A stretch of 64,000 nucleotides of DNA. Origin: Henriciella marina DSM 19595. Lineage in GTDB: Bacteria > Pseudomonadota > Alphaproteobacteria > Caulobacterales > Hyphomonadaceae. Both the position numbers and the translations under genes were made by a program. The number at the start of each line of letters is the position of its first letter. Positions within the stretch are counted from its first letter, which is position 1. Of the stretch, positions 1 to 7,040 are shown piece by piece. The notes under the pieces were generated by a model, which made no database searches, was not told the origin of the DNA, and was given only the letters and a program-made list of their open reading frames with translations. The stretch spans positions 2,728,001-2,792,000 of the forward strand of contig NZ_AQXT01000002.1 in NCBI RefSeq assembly GCF_000376805.1. Direction: 5' to 3'.

Positions 1-659
1 GCGACGTCATGGGCCTGAAGACCGGTTTCACAGACGAGGTCGATGCTGCCAGCCGCGAGCCGGCCATAGGCATAGGCGTCGAGACCATAGCGAGCGATCC
101 GCGCGGTATGGCGCAGATGCGTCCACGCGCCCTGTTCGGCCGGGGTCATGATGAAGGGATCGGTTGTTGATACGATCGCCTGGCGAAGGTCGCTGCAGCC
201 TGAGACGCGCAGGGGCGCGCGGCCGCTCGCGGTCTGAAGAAAGGCTTCGCCCGGCGCGCCGACATAGCGTTCGCCGAGAACCGGCTGGTCTATAAGGCCG
301 ATGACCGGATTACCGTCCGGGTCGACGAGCGCGATAAGGGTGGTCCAGACCGGGAGGCCTGCAAGAAAGGCACGTGTGCCATCGATCGGATCAAGCAGCC
401 ATGTCCAGCCGGATGCGCCTTCATGCCTGCCAAATTCCTCGCCATCGATACCGTCATCGGGCCGTTCCTTCGCCAGTATGGCGCGGATGGCCTCTTCCCC
501 CGCCTTGTCGGCGAGGGTGACAGGATCATAGGCGGCACCGGTCGCCTTGTTTTCAGCGCCGATACCTGCGCGAAAATGCGGGCCAATCGCCTGCCAGGCG
601 GCATCAGCGAGCTGGCCGGCGAGATCTACGAGGTCAGTTTGCGGTGCGGGGAGTGTCAT
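1..659 (-). CDS. hisN: Histidinol-phosphatase, inositol monophosphatase family (3' end outside window)
   Basis: This is a Mg-dependent phosphatase of the inositol monophosphatase superfamily, most likely removing phosphate from histidinol phosphate in histidine synthesis. The reverse-strand translation starts MTLPAPQTDL and carries the metal-binding signature DPIDGTRAF near residue 92, preceded by a DGIDGEEFG segment. The following residues (GLPVWTTLIAL) fit the HisN branch. The ATG at 659-657 is the first in frame. About 219 residues are present and the C-terminus runs off the window. A role on another sugar or nucleotide phosphate cannot be excluded because the family is broad. Confidence 0.85.
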   Translation of the reverse strand, partial: MTLPAPQTDLVDLAGQLADAAWQAIGPHFRAGIGAENKATGAAYDPVTLADKAGEEAIRAILAKERPDDGIDGEEFGRHEGASGWTWLLDPIDGTRAFLAGLPVWTTLIALVDPDGNPVIGLIDQPVLGERYVGAPGEAFLQTASGRAPLRVSGCSDLRQAIVSTTDPFIMTPAEQGAWTHLRHTARIARYGLDAYAYGRLAAGSIDLVCETGLQAHDV

Positions 660-691
660 GCCTCGCGCTTATGTCGCGCAAGGCAGGAACG

Positions 692-1084
692 TCAAGCGGC
701 GCCAGTGCCCGTCTGGTCGACTTCAAGCGCTTTTGCGAGCTCGAGCAGGCGGCGGCGTGGACGCTCACCCAGCCGGTAATAGGCGCGCACCAGTTCGAGT
801 GTCTCTTTCTGGCTCAGAATATCGCCGTCCATCGTGTCGGCGTCATTCGCGGCCAGGAGATCATCCTGCTCAATGCCGTCGAAGAAGAACTGAACCGACA
901 CGTTAAGTGCGCGGGAGAGGTCGAAGAGGCGAGAGGATGTCATGCGGTTGGCACCGCACTCATATTTCTGGATCTGCTGAAAACGTACGCCGACTTGAGA
1001 GGCGAGCTCCTGCTGGGTCAGGCCAAGAAGCCTGCGCCGGCGGCGCAGTCGCTTACCTACGTGAAGGTCGGTGTTGTCTGTCAT
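692..1084 (-). CDS. XRE-family transcriptional regulator (PraR/PhrR-like)
   Basis: A 130-residue DNA-binding regulator. A Cro/C1-type helix-turn-helix covers about residues 10-70 (GLTQQELASQVGVRFQQIQK), followed by a short acidic linker and a C-terminal helix. The pattern DLHVGKRLRRRRRLLG...FQQIQKYECGANR...FFFDGIE is typical of the rhizobial PraR/PhrR family, which controls stress, adhesion or quorum functions. The start is the ATG at 1084, which has a good ribosome site (GGGGAG) about 7 nt upstream. The open frame continues to 1240, but that extension is arginine- and cysteine-rich and unlike the family. A candidate small RNA and a palindrome lie in its upstream region. Confidence 0.85.
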   Translation of the reverse strand: MTDNTDLHVGKRLRRRRRLLGLTQQELASQVGVRFQQIQKYECGANRMTSSRLFDLSRALNVSVQFFFDGIEQDDLLAANDADTMDGDILSQKETLELVRAYYRLGERPRRRLLELAKALEVDQTGTGAA

Positions 1085-1214
1085 GCCCGGCTCCCCTTGA
1101 TCTTCATTTCGTCCGGGATCGTCCCGGTTTGAGCGTCGCTGGAAAGGAGAGCAAACTTTGTGCCGTCTCGCTGTCTCAGTCTGATTACATGCAAAAACGC
1201 ATTGATTCAGTTTT

Positions 1215-1243
1215 TTGACCTTGCATTTTGTGCGCCGCACAAT
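1215..1243 (+). promoter_or_regulatory. Putative sigma-70 promoter of the small RNA
   Basis: TTGACC at 1215-1220 and CACAAT at 1238-1243 are separated by 17 nt, which would place the start of transcription near 1250. The -35 is close to consensus and the -10 matches 4 of 6 positions. It points at a short non-coding stretch ending in a strong terminator. Confidence 0.5.
1228..1242. promoter_or_regulatory. 15-bp perfect palindrome, candidate operator
   Basis: TTGTGCGCCGCACAA is a perfect 7-1-7 inverted repeat. It overlaps the putative -10 of the small RNA and lies upstream of the divergent XRE gene. It could be the binding site of that regulator or of another dimeric repressor. The assignment is inferred from position only. 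Confidence 0.5.
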
Positions 1244-1249
1244 AAGTTG

Positions 1250-1335
1250 GTTTGCAGCACTGCGGTGCTAACGCCTTCTGGCGTTTCCTCCCTTTACCTT
1301 TTTGGCCGTGCCAGCCTTGGCACGGCCTTTTTTTT
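1250..1335 (+). ncRNA. Candidate trans-acting small RNA, about 86 nt, with CCUCCC motif
   Basis: The stretch has no credible ORF. It folds into three stacked elements: AGCAC/GUGCU (1256-1269) with a UGCG loop, AACGCC/GGCGUU (1270-1285) with a UUCU loop, and a 9-bp terminator hairpin with eight Us (1304-1335). A single-stranded CCUCCC (1287-1292), complementary to Shine-Dalgarno sequences, lies between the last two. That layout is known from alphaproteobacterial C-rich small RNAs (for example CcsR and other anti-SD RNAs). The 5' end is inferred from the promoter and is not certain. The 3' end overlaps the stop codon of the convergent N-formylglutamate amidohydrolase gene. Confidence 0.6.
1304..1335 (+). 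terminator. Strong intrinsic terminator
   Basis: GGCCGTGCC (1304-1312) and GGCACGGCC (1319-1327) form a perfect 9-bp stem with a 6-nt loop, followed by eight Ts. The T-run exists only on the plus strand, so it terminates rightward transcription from the small RNA. Confidence 0.9.
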
Positions 1336-2224
1336 ATGGGCGCAGACGCTCGCTGAATTCCGTTATCTTTCCGATGACCCCCTCTAGCTGATGCGACAGT
1401 GAGGCCATTTCGTCAATCGGGTTAACCTTGAATTCGTCGAGGTAGAGGCGCCGGTTTATCTCAATTTGCAAAGCATGTACGCGGCGTTTGGGCCTTCCGT
1501 ACTTGCGGGTTGTGTACCCCCCGGCATAGGGCGCATTTCTCGTTACGCTGAAACCAGAGGCGCGAAGTGTGCGCTCGACAAGGCTTGTCAGCTGTCCTGT
1601 GCAGCTTGATCCAAAGCGGTCCCCGAGCACGAAATCAGGAAGCTGAGGACGCCCGGGCTGGGAGGATGGCATGGAGTGACAATCGATCAGAATGGCGCAC
1701 CCAAATCTCTGATGCAGTGCAGCAATCTCGGCGGAAAGCGCAGCATGATAGGGTGTGTGGATATGATCGAGGCGCGCACGTCCTTCGTCCGTGCTCAGCT
1801 TTTTTGCATAAATGGACTCTCCGCGCGCGCCGATCCGCGGGAAGCATCCAAGGCCTGCTTCGACCCGCACCGTCGGCGTGGCGACCGGTCCGGGTGGATC
1901 ACCATTGAACATTGCCGGGTCAATTTCGCGCGGATCTCGGTTCAGATCGACGTAGGACCGGGCATAGGTTGCCTTGAGCAGCTGCGCGCCATGGTCCGGT
2001 GCTTTGTCAAAAAGCCGGTCGACATAAGCGTCCTCTGTCTGGCGCAGATCGAGAAGGGGGACACGCAGGCAGTCGACGAAGCGGTCTGGATACTCCCTGC
2101 CGCTATGAGGAGATGCGAAGATAACGGGTCTGGCATCGGCGATGGGCCGCTGGAGTGAAAAGGCGGGCAGGAAATATCCGCCCGTCTGTCCCGGTCCGTC
2201 AGTATCTGTCTCGGCGATGCTCAT
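1334..2224 (-). CDS. N-formylglutamate amidohydrolase family protein
   Basis: A 296-residue Zn-dependent hydrolase of the FGase family, which cleaves N-formylglutamate or related N-acyl amino acids in the cytoplasm. Family hallmarks are FASPHSGREYP near residue 36, LNRDPREIDPAMF near residue 95, the DCHSMP segment near residue 180 and QIEINRRLYLDE near residue 252. The histidines and acidic residues of the first and third motifs are the likely metal ligands. The start ATG at 2224-2222 has only a weak ribosome site. No histidine-utilisation genes adjoin it, so the substrate is open. Confidence 0.85.
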   Translation of the reverse strand: MSIAETDTDGPGQTGGYFLPAFSLQRPIADARPVIFASPHSGREYPDRFVDCLRVPLLDLRQTEDAYVDRLFDKAPDHGAQLLKATYARSYVDLNRDPREIDPAMFNGDPPGPVATPTVRVEAGLGCFPRIGARGESIYAKKLSTDEGRARLDHIHTPYHAALSAEIAALHQRFGCAILIDCHSMPSSQPGRPQLPDFVLGDRFGSSCTGQLTSLVERTLRASGFSVTRNAPYAGGYTTRKYGRPKRRVHALQIEINRRLYLDEFKVNPIDEMASLSHQLEGVIGKITEFSERLRP

Positions 2225-2346
2225 CTTTTGATAGGTCAGTCAAAAATTGTTGGGGTCAAGCAATGCAACGGCGTTCACCCTCGATTTACCCGATCCGTGC
2301 TTTGTGTCATCAACTGAAAAGCCAGAGACGCGGAACCCATCCAATC

Positions 2347-2706
2347 ATGAGCAAGATACTCCTCGCAGAAGACGATGAAATGATGCGGACCTTCCTGACC
2401 GCGTCACTGAAACGTGCAGGTCACGATGTCCAGGACTTCGAGGATGGCGAGACCGCATTGCAGGCGCTGGAACGTGAAGTTTTCGACCTCCTGCTGACCG
2501 ATATCGTCATGCCGGGCATAGACGGGATTGAGCTTGCCCGCCGCGGCGCTGAGCTGGACCCTGCCATGAAGATCGTTTTCATTACCGGTTTTGCGGCCGT
2601 GGCGCTGGCGTCAGGAACGCCGACACCGGCTGGCGCGAAAATTCTTTCCAAGCCGTTCCATCTGCGTGAGCTTGTAGAGGAAGTGGACCGGGTCATCGCG
2701 GCCTGA
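2347..2706 (+). CDS. cpdR: Single-domain response regulator CpdR
   Basis: A 119-residue stand-alone receiver domain, MSKILLAEDDEMMR to the C-terminus. It has the acidic pair (EDD at residues 8-10), the phosphoacceptor aspartate in LLTDIVMPG, the switch segment FITGFAAVAL and the conserved lysine in LSKPFHLREL. In Caulobacter, unphosphorylated CpdR adapts substrates such as CtrA-pathway factors and PdeA to the ClpXP protease, and CckA-ChpT phosphorylation turns this off. The sequence strongly matches CpdR, including the ITGFAAVALASG region. The longer upstream frame to 2155 is rejected because the receiver begins at the 2347 ATG. Confidence 0.93.
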   Translation: MSKILLAEDDEMMRTFLTASLKRAGHDVQDFEDGETALQALEREVFDLLLTDIVMPGIDGIELARRGAELDPAMKIVFITGFAAVALASGTPTPAGAKILSKPFHLRELVEEVDRVIAA

Positions 2707-2726
2707 CATTTGACAGTATTGCGGGC

Positions 2727-2755
2727 TTGACTTGGCCCGCCCAAAGTCCGATTAG
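2727..2755 (+). promoter_or_regulatory. Promoter of tRNA-Val
   Basis: TTGACT (2727-2732), a 17-nt spacer and GATTAG (2750-2755) sit about 20 nt before the mature tRNA. An inverted repeat GCGGGC/GCCCGC (2721-2726 and 2735-2740) brackets the -35. Confidence 0.6.
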
Positions 2756-2773
2756 GGCCGCTTCGAAACGGAC

Positions 2774-2848
2774 GGGCGGTTAGCTCAGCGGTAGAGCACT
2801 ACATTGACATTGTAGGGGTCACAAGTTCGATCCTTGTACCGCCCACCA
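2774..2848 (+). tRNA. tRNA-Val (anticodon GAC)
   Basis: A 75-nt cloverleaf with acceptor stem GGGCGGT/ACCGCCC, D-arm GCTCAGC-type sequence and anticodon stem-loop CTACA-TTGACAT-TGTAG giving GAC. The T-arm is GTTCGATCC and CCA is encoded at 2846-2848. It reads GUC and GUU valine codons. Confidence 0.96.
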
Positions 2849-2856
2849 TTTCCAGA

Positions 2857-3006
2857 TCAGGCCATATTGATAGCATCGTCCATCAGGAGGTCCTGAAGGG
2901 CAAGGTCAGCAAACCGCTTGATTGCAAAACGTATTTCAGGCGGGTGAGCGAGTGGCTCCCGAACGATATGGCCCCCCGCGACCAAGGCTGCGCCTAGGCG
3001 AGACAT
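2857..3006 (-). CDS. Small uncharacterised ORF (49 aa)
   Basis: An ATG-started ORF overlaps the last 13 nt of the threonine aldolase gene in another frame and ends just after tRNA-Val on the opposite strand. The product starts MSRLGAALVAGGHIVREPLA and its second half is a likely amphipathic helix (FAIKRFADLALQDLLMDDAI). I do not recognise it. Its protein-like composition and tight coupling favour a real small gene. It could instead be the remnant of a longer gene. Confidence 0.35.
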   Translation of the reverse strand: MSRLGAALVAGGHIVREPLAHPPEIRFAIKRFADLALQDLLMDDAINMA

Positions 3007-4016
3007 CCCGAAAGTCGCATGACTGTTTCTTCAGGCGTGCACCAGCTCGTCACCAGCCGGTGAGAGCCGCCTATCCACGGATAGAATGTCGCGCCCGCAG
3101 CATTCAGTGCCGACAGGTTGTCATCGCTCAGACGAACGAAAATTTCATTGCCATGGACGGGATGGACGAGTTCGGTGCGTCCGTCGCGGCACAGCAGGTT
3201 CGATATTTCCCTGGCACGCTGATTGGCGGTGCCGGCAAGCTTCAGCCAGAGGTCATCGGCCAGCATCGCGATGGCCTGCGCCGCCAGGTACCGCATCTTG
3301 GGCGGCATGTGGCCCGATCGTTTGGCGCGCGCCTTCAACTCATTGAACTTCGCTCGTGCCTCTCCGAACAGGATGATGATCTCACACCCCATCGCGCCGG
3401 TCTTGGTAAGGCCCAGCGTCAGGACATCCACCCCGGCCTTCCAGCTCATTTCGGCAGGCGAGGCCCCGGTCGACACAAGGGCATTCGCAAAGCGGGCCCC
3501 ATCAAGATGGACGCTAAGGCCCACTTCCTTTGCGAGCGCCGCGTAATGCGCGATCTGGCTCTGAGGGTAGGCCGTGCCGGATTCGGTGAGATTGGTTAGC
3601 GAGAGCACCTGCGCCGGGGTTTCGTGAACAAAGTCGGGCTTGATGGCGGCGATGGCATCGCGAAGCGCAGCCTCTTCGATCTGCGCGCCGTTGCCGGGCA
3701 GAAGCTGGAGCTTGCCGCCGCCGGTAAAGAATTCAGGCGCAGACCGCTCATCGCGGGCAATGTGCGCCTCTTCATGGCAGAGGATGGCGCCCATAGGCGG
3801 GCAGAAACACGAAAGCGCGAGCGCATTTGCGGCCGTGCCCGACGCACAGAGCCAGAAGTCGAAATCTTCCGTCTCCAGCACACGCGACAGCTCACCCTTG
3901 AGGCGGGCCGTTACATCGTCGGCGCCATAGCTTGGCTGCATGCCATTATTCACGCCTGCAAGCGCTTCGAGAACCGACGGATGCGCCGGGGCGGAGGTGT
4001 CGGAGGAAAAGTTCAT
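2994..4016 (-). CDS. ltaE: Low-specificity L-threonine aldolase
   Basis: A fold-type I PLP enzyme that splits L-threonine or L-allo-threonine into glycine and acetaldehyde. It has the family opening MNFSSDTSAPAHPSVLEAL, HEEAHIARDE, the HLDGARFANAL segment and the Schiff-base lysine region TLGLTKTGAMG. The usual length is about 340 residues, as here. I chose the ATG at 4016, which overlaps the stop of the upstream SDR gene by 1 nt (TGATG), indicating translational coupling. An upstream GTG at 4043 would add nine poorly conserved residues. Confidence 0.9.
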   Translation of the reverse strand: MNFSSDTSAPAHPSVLEALAGVNNGMQPSYGADDVTARLKGELSRVLETEDFDFWLCASGTAANALALSCFCPPMGAILCHEEAHIARDERSAPEFFTGGGKLQLLPGNGAQIEEAALRDAIAAIKPDFVHETPAQVLSLTNLTESGTAYPQSQIAHYAALAKEVGLSVHLDGARFANALVSTGASPAEMSWKAGVDVLTLGLTKTGAMGCEIIILFGEARAKFNELKARAKRSGHMPPKMRYLAAQAIAMLADDLWLKLAGTANQRAREISNLLCRDGRTELVHPVHGNEIFVRLSDDNLSALNAAGATFYPWIGGSHRLVTSWCTPEETVMRLSGCLA

Positions 4017-4783
4017 CAGACCTGCGTATCCGGTGTCCGCCACATGAGATGCTGGCCGCCATCTGTGGCGATCATCTGGCCGGTGACGCTGTCAGCCTCG
4101 ATCAGATAGCGAAGCGCGCGGACAATCTCTTCCGGCCGTGAGCCTTCCCTGGTCAGTGTGGCCTCGCGTTCGGCGGCAAACTCTTCCTCGCTCTGATGGA
4201 TGCTGGCGAGCGTCGGGCCGGGGCCGATACCATTGACGCGGATGTTTGGTGCGAGGGACTGCGCGAGCGTTTTTGTTGCGGTCAGAAGCGCTGCTTTCGA
4301 CAGCGTATAGCTGAAGAATTGCGGGTTCAGCTTCCAGACGCGCTGGTCGATGACATTGACGATAAGGCCTTTTTCATCTTCCGGCAGCGCTTTGGCGAAG
4401 GCCTGTGACAGGGCGACCGGCGCGCGAAGGTTCGCATCGAAATGCAGGTCCCAGCTCTGGCGGTCATGATCGAGTGCCGTGTCGTCATCGAAAACGGAGG
4501 CGGAATTGACCAGAAGCCGCAACGGCCCGCCAAGCTTCTCCTGGGCAGAAGGGATAAGCGCTTTCAGATCTTTTTCTTCGGTCAGGTCGCCTTGGACAAT
4601 GACGCCCATGCCGCCAGCCTTGCTGATCGCGTCGACGGTTTCCTGCGCGCCAACAGCCGATGAGCGATAGTGGACAGCAACGCTCCAGCCATCTTCGCCA
4701 AGTGCCTCGGCCAGCGCACGGCCGATGCGTTTGCCCGCGCCGGTAATCATGGCGCGTTTCGGGTTCAGTTTACGATCTGCCAA
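4016..4783 (-). CDS. SDR oxidoreductase, pteridine-reductase (FolM)-like
   Basis: A Rossmann-fold short-chain dehydrogenase of about 255 residues. The cofactor loop TGAGKRIGRAL matches the TGxxxRxG signature of pteridine and dihydromonapterin reductases. NSAS replaces the usual NNAG, the active-site motif is YTLSKAAL, and the C-terminus ends TGQMIATDGGQHL. A likely role is NADPH-dependent reduction of a pteridine, which is inferred. The best start is TTG at 4783-4781, with GGAGAG about 6 nt upstream and 14 nt overlap with the antiporter gene. The next ATG at 4750 would cut into the first beta strand. Confidence 0.8.
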   Translation of the reverse strand: MADRKLNPKRAMITGAGKRIGRALAEALGEDGWSVAVHYRSSAVGAQETVDAISKAGGMGVIVQGDLTEEKDLKALIPSAQEKLGGPLRLLVNSASVFDDDTALDHDRQSWDLHFDANLRAPVALSQAFAKALPEDEKGLIVNVIDQRVWKLNPQFFSYTLSKAALLTATKTLAQSLAPNIRVNGIGPGPTLASIHQSEEEFAAEREATLTREGSRPEEIVRALRYLIEADSVTGQMIATDGGQHLMWRTPDTQV

Positions 4784-5762
4784 TCCAGCTCTCCACTTCG
4801 CCTGTGATGTCCCAGCCCTGCACGAGGCCGTAGATGTACACGGCATAGACAAGCAGCATCGAGAGGGCTGCGAGCCGTGTCACGCGGCTGCGCGGGATGA
4901 CGAACAGGGCGAGACATATGGCTGCGGCGGCCAGCGCCCAGTGGTCGAACTGAAGAAAGGTCGGGGCGAGGTCTGTCGGGCCGAAGAAGGCGATGATCGC
5001 GCCGGATCCGGCAAGATTGAAGATGTTGGAGCCGACGACATTGCCGATGACGATCTCGCCGCGGCGGCGAAGGGCGGCAGCAACACCAGCGCCGAGCTCG
5101 GGCAGGGACGTGCCGACGGCGAGCAGGGTCAGGCCGATGACCTCTTCCGGGACGGCATAGATGCGGGCAATGCCGACGCCGCCCTCTACGATGAGGTGCG
5201 CGCCAAGCGGAAGGCCAACGATGCCGATAGCCAGGTTGACATACATCGCCATCGTCCCGAGCGACTGGCCGTCCTCTTCGAGCCCGACATCAATGCCCTT
5301 GCGAACGGCATCCGATGTCCACCAGATCATCAGGAATGAATAGAGCAGCAGGCTGCCGAGCAGGACAAAACCGAACAGCGGTGTCAGCGGCAGGAATGCC
5401 GTCCACCCGATCCAGAGCGCGGTCACCGACAGCATCAACCAGCAGGAGCGTCGTAGTCCGAACTGCCGTGTGGTCAGGGGTATGAGAAAAGCCGGGACGG
5501 CGAGCACCAGCCAGACATTGGCGATGTTCGAGCCGACGATATTGCCGATGGCGATGCCCGGCTGGCCCTGGCTGGAGGCGTCGACCGCGACAACCATTTC
5601 GGGCGCGGATGTGCCGAAACCGACGATCAGTATGCCCGCGACGAGCGGCGAAACACCGATCCGGCGGGCAAGCGCAACAGCGCCGTTTACAAGAAAATCG
5701 CCCGCGACAGCGAGAATGACCAGGCCGCCGACAAGGGCCGCGATGAGTGTAATATCAGGCAA
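4770..5762 (-). CDS. Calcium/sodium antiporter, CaCA family (YrbG-like)
   Basis: An inner-membrane cation exchanger of about 330 residues and ten predicted helices. It has the two inverted alpha repeats of the family: GFGTSAPEM (residues 49-56) with GNIVGSN (about 73-79), and VGTSLPEL with GNVVGSN in the second half. The acidic residues of GTSxPE and the asparagines of GSN are the known Ca/Na ligands. The start is TTG at 5762, since no ATG precedes the first helix. It heads an operon of antiporter, SDR and threonine aldolase. Confidence 0.88.
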   Translation of the reverse strand: MPDITLIAALVGGLVILAVAGDFLVNGAVALARRIGVSPLVAGILIVGFGTSAPEMVVAVDASSQGQPGIAIGNIVGSNIANVWLVLAVPAFLIPLTTRQFGLRRSCWLMLSVTALWIGWTAFLPLTPLFGFVLLGSLLLYSFLMIWWTSDAVRKGIDVGLEEDGQSLGTMAMYVNLAIGIVGLPLGAHLIVEGGVGIARIYAVPEEVIGLTLLAVGTSLPELGAGVAAALRRRGEIVIGNVVGSNIFNLAGSGAIIAFFGPTDLAPTFLQFDHWALAAAAICLALFVIPRSRVTRLAALSMLLVYAVYIYGLVQGWDITGEVESWIGRS

Positions 5763-5779
5763 GACTCAGTCGCGCGTTC

Positions 5780-5860
5780 CTAATCGAGACGGCGATAGTC
5801 GATGAGGTTCAGTATGGCGAAAATAGCGACAGTGACGCCGATAGCAATCAGTGCAAACAT
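5780..5860 (-). CDS. Small membrane protein ORF (26 aa)
   Basis: MFALIAIGVTVAIFAILNLI followed by DYRRLD. It is one hydrophobic helix with a charged C-terminal tail, the typical shape of bacterial single-pass miniproteins. It ends 17 nt before the antiporter start, so it could be the first gene of that operon or a translated leader. A purine-rich GGAGAG lies 12 nt before its ATG. The function is unknown. Confidence 0.4.
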   Translation of the reverse strand: MFALIAIGVTVAIFAILNLIDYRRLD

Positions 5861-5952
5861 GGCCTTGGGCTCTCCGTATTCTTCTTTCGCCGCCGTAACT
5901 AGACTGTGTTACGCGCTTTGGCGAGTAGCCTTTTCATTTTCGAGGTAGATCA

Positions 5953-6411
5953 ATGGGCAGCCTGCGCCAGCGCGCCTTTCAGTCATGGTTCCGGTTCAGC
6001 AGGCCGATGACGCTCGGCGTGCGCGCCGTGGTTGAGCGGTCTGATGGGCGCATTCTGCTGGTCCGGCACACCTACACAAAGGGTCTCTTCTTTCCAGGCG
6101 GGGGCGTGGAAAAAGCCGAACGTGTCGTGACATCGCTGCTGCGCGAATTGAAGGAAGAGGGCGGCGTGGAGCTTAGCGGGACACCTCGCCTTGTCGGCAT
6201 CTATTCAAATCAGGCGATCTTCCCGAACGACCATGTGGTCTTCTATCACCTGAAACCAGACGACTGGACGGCGGGCAAGGCGACCAGCATTGGCGAGATA
6301 TCAGAACGCGTCTGGGCCGATCCTCTGGACCTGCCAGAGGACGCAACGCCTGCGACAAAGCGCAGGACTGCCGAGATTTTCGCGAATGGCTCGAATGACG
6401 GCTACTGGTGA
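5953..6411 (+). CDS. Nudix hydrolase
   Basis: A 152-residue pyrophosphohydrolase. The Nudix box runs from about residue 50 as GGVEKAERVVTSLLRELKEE then GGV, matching GX5EX7REUXEEXGU with all metal-binding glutamates present. The substrate (a nucleoside diphosphate derivative) cannot be read from the sequence. The start has GAGG 8 nt upstream. The 3' end overlaps the convergent pgsA gene by 10 nt. Confidence 0.88.
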   Translation: MGSLRQRAFQSWFRFSRPMTLGVRAVVERSDGRILLVRHTYTKGLFFPGGGVEKAERVVTSLLRELKEEGGVELSGTPRLVGIYSNQAIFPNDHVVFYHLKPDDWTAGKATSIGEISERVWADPLDLPEDATPATKRRTAEIFANGSNDGYW

Positions 6412-7034
6412 GAGCTGCCGCCTGATGACGTCATGCCCTTGATGTACTCGAACGCTGTGACCACCGCCATACAGGCGGCGACCCACACCATGATAAGCCC
6501 CGCAAACAGCGTTCCACGCGTTATCACCCAGTTCGGCGAATAGGTCTCGGCAGTGGGCGCGAGGGCGCTGATTGCCATACCGAACAGAACGAGGGCAATA
6601 CCGCCGAGGACAAGCGCCGTCTTCATCTTGGCACTATTGGAGACCTTCATCGTGCCGGGATTACCCATTGCTTCACGCATGGCGGTAATCAGTACATCAC
6701 GCCCGACGATAGCGATTGTGGGGGTCACGATGAACCAGGCCCAGTTCTCCGTAAACGACAGCGCAAGCAGGCTGGAGGCCGACAGCAGCTTGTCGGCAAT
6801 CGGATCCAGCCGCGCACCAAACGCTGATTCCGCATCAAGCTTGCGCGCCAGCCAGCCATCCAGCCAGTCGGTCAGCGCGACGAATGAGAAGAGCAGGAAG
6901 GGCAGGAACAGATAGAAGGTGGAGGCGGTGCCGGCGCGCACCTGCATATCGAAATCGAGGATGGTGTAGCCCACGAGGATCGCCAGAATACAGCGGCCGA
7001 TCGTCAGCGCATTGGGCAGCCATTTGAAAGTCAT
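6402..7034 (-). CDS. pgsA: CDP-diacylglycerol--glycerol-3-phosphate 3-phosphatidyltransferase
   Basis: An integral membrane CDP-alcohol phosphotransferase making phosphatidylglycerol phosphate, the first committed step to PG and cardiolipin. The catalytic signature DGX2ARX8GX3DX3D is present as DWLDGWLARKLD then AFGARLDPIADK (about residues 56-82), with all three terminal aspartates. At least four hydrophobic helices follow. The length (210) is normal for PgsA. It starts 6 nt after the uvrC stop, the common uvrC-pgsA arrangement. Confidence 0.93.
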   Translation of the reverse strand: MTFKWLPNALTIGRCILAILVGYTILDFDMQVRAGTASTFYLFLPFLLFSFVALTDWLDGWLARKLDAESAFGARLDPIADKLLSASSLLALSFTENWAWFIVTPTIAIVGRDVLITAMREAMGNPGTMKVSNSAKMKTALVLGGIALVLFGMAISALAPTAETYSPNWVITRGTLFAGLIMVWVAACMAVVTAFEYIKGMTSSGGSSHQ

Positions 7035-7040
7035 ACTGTC

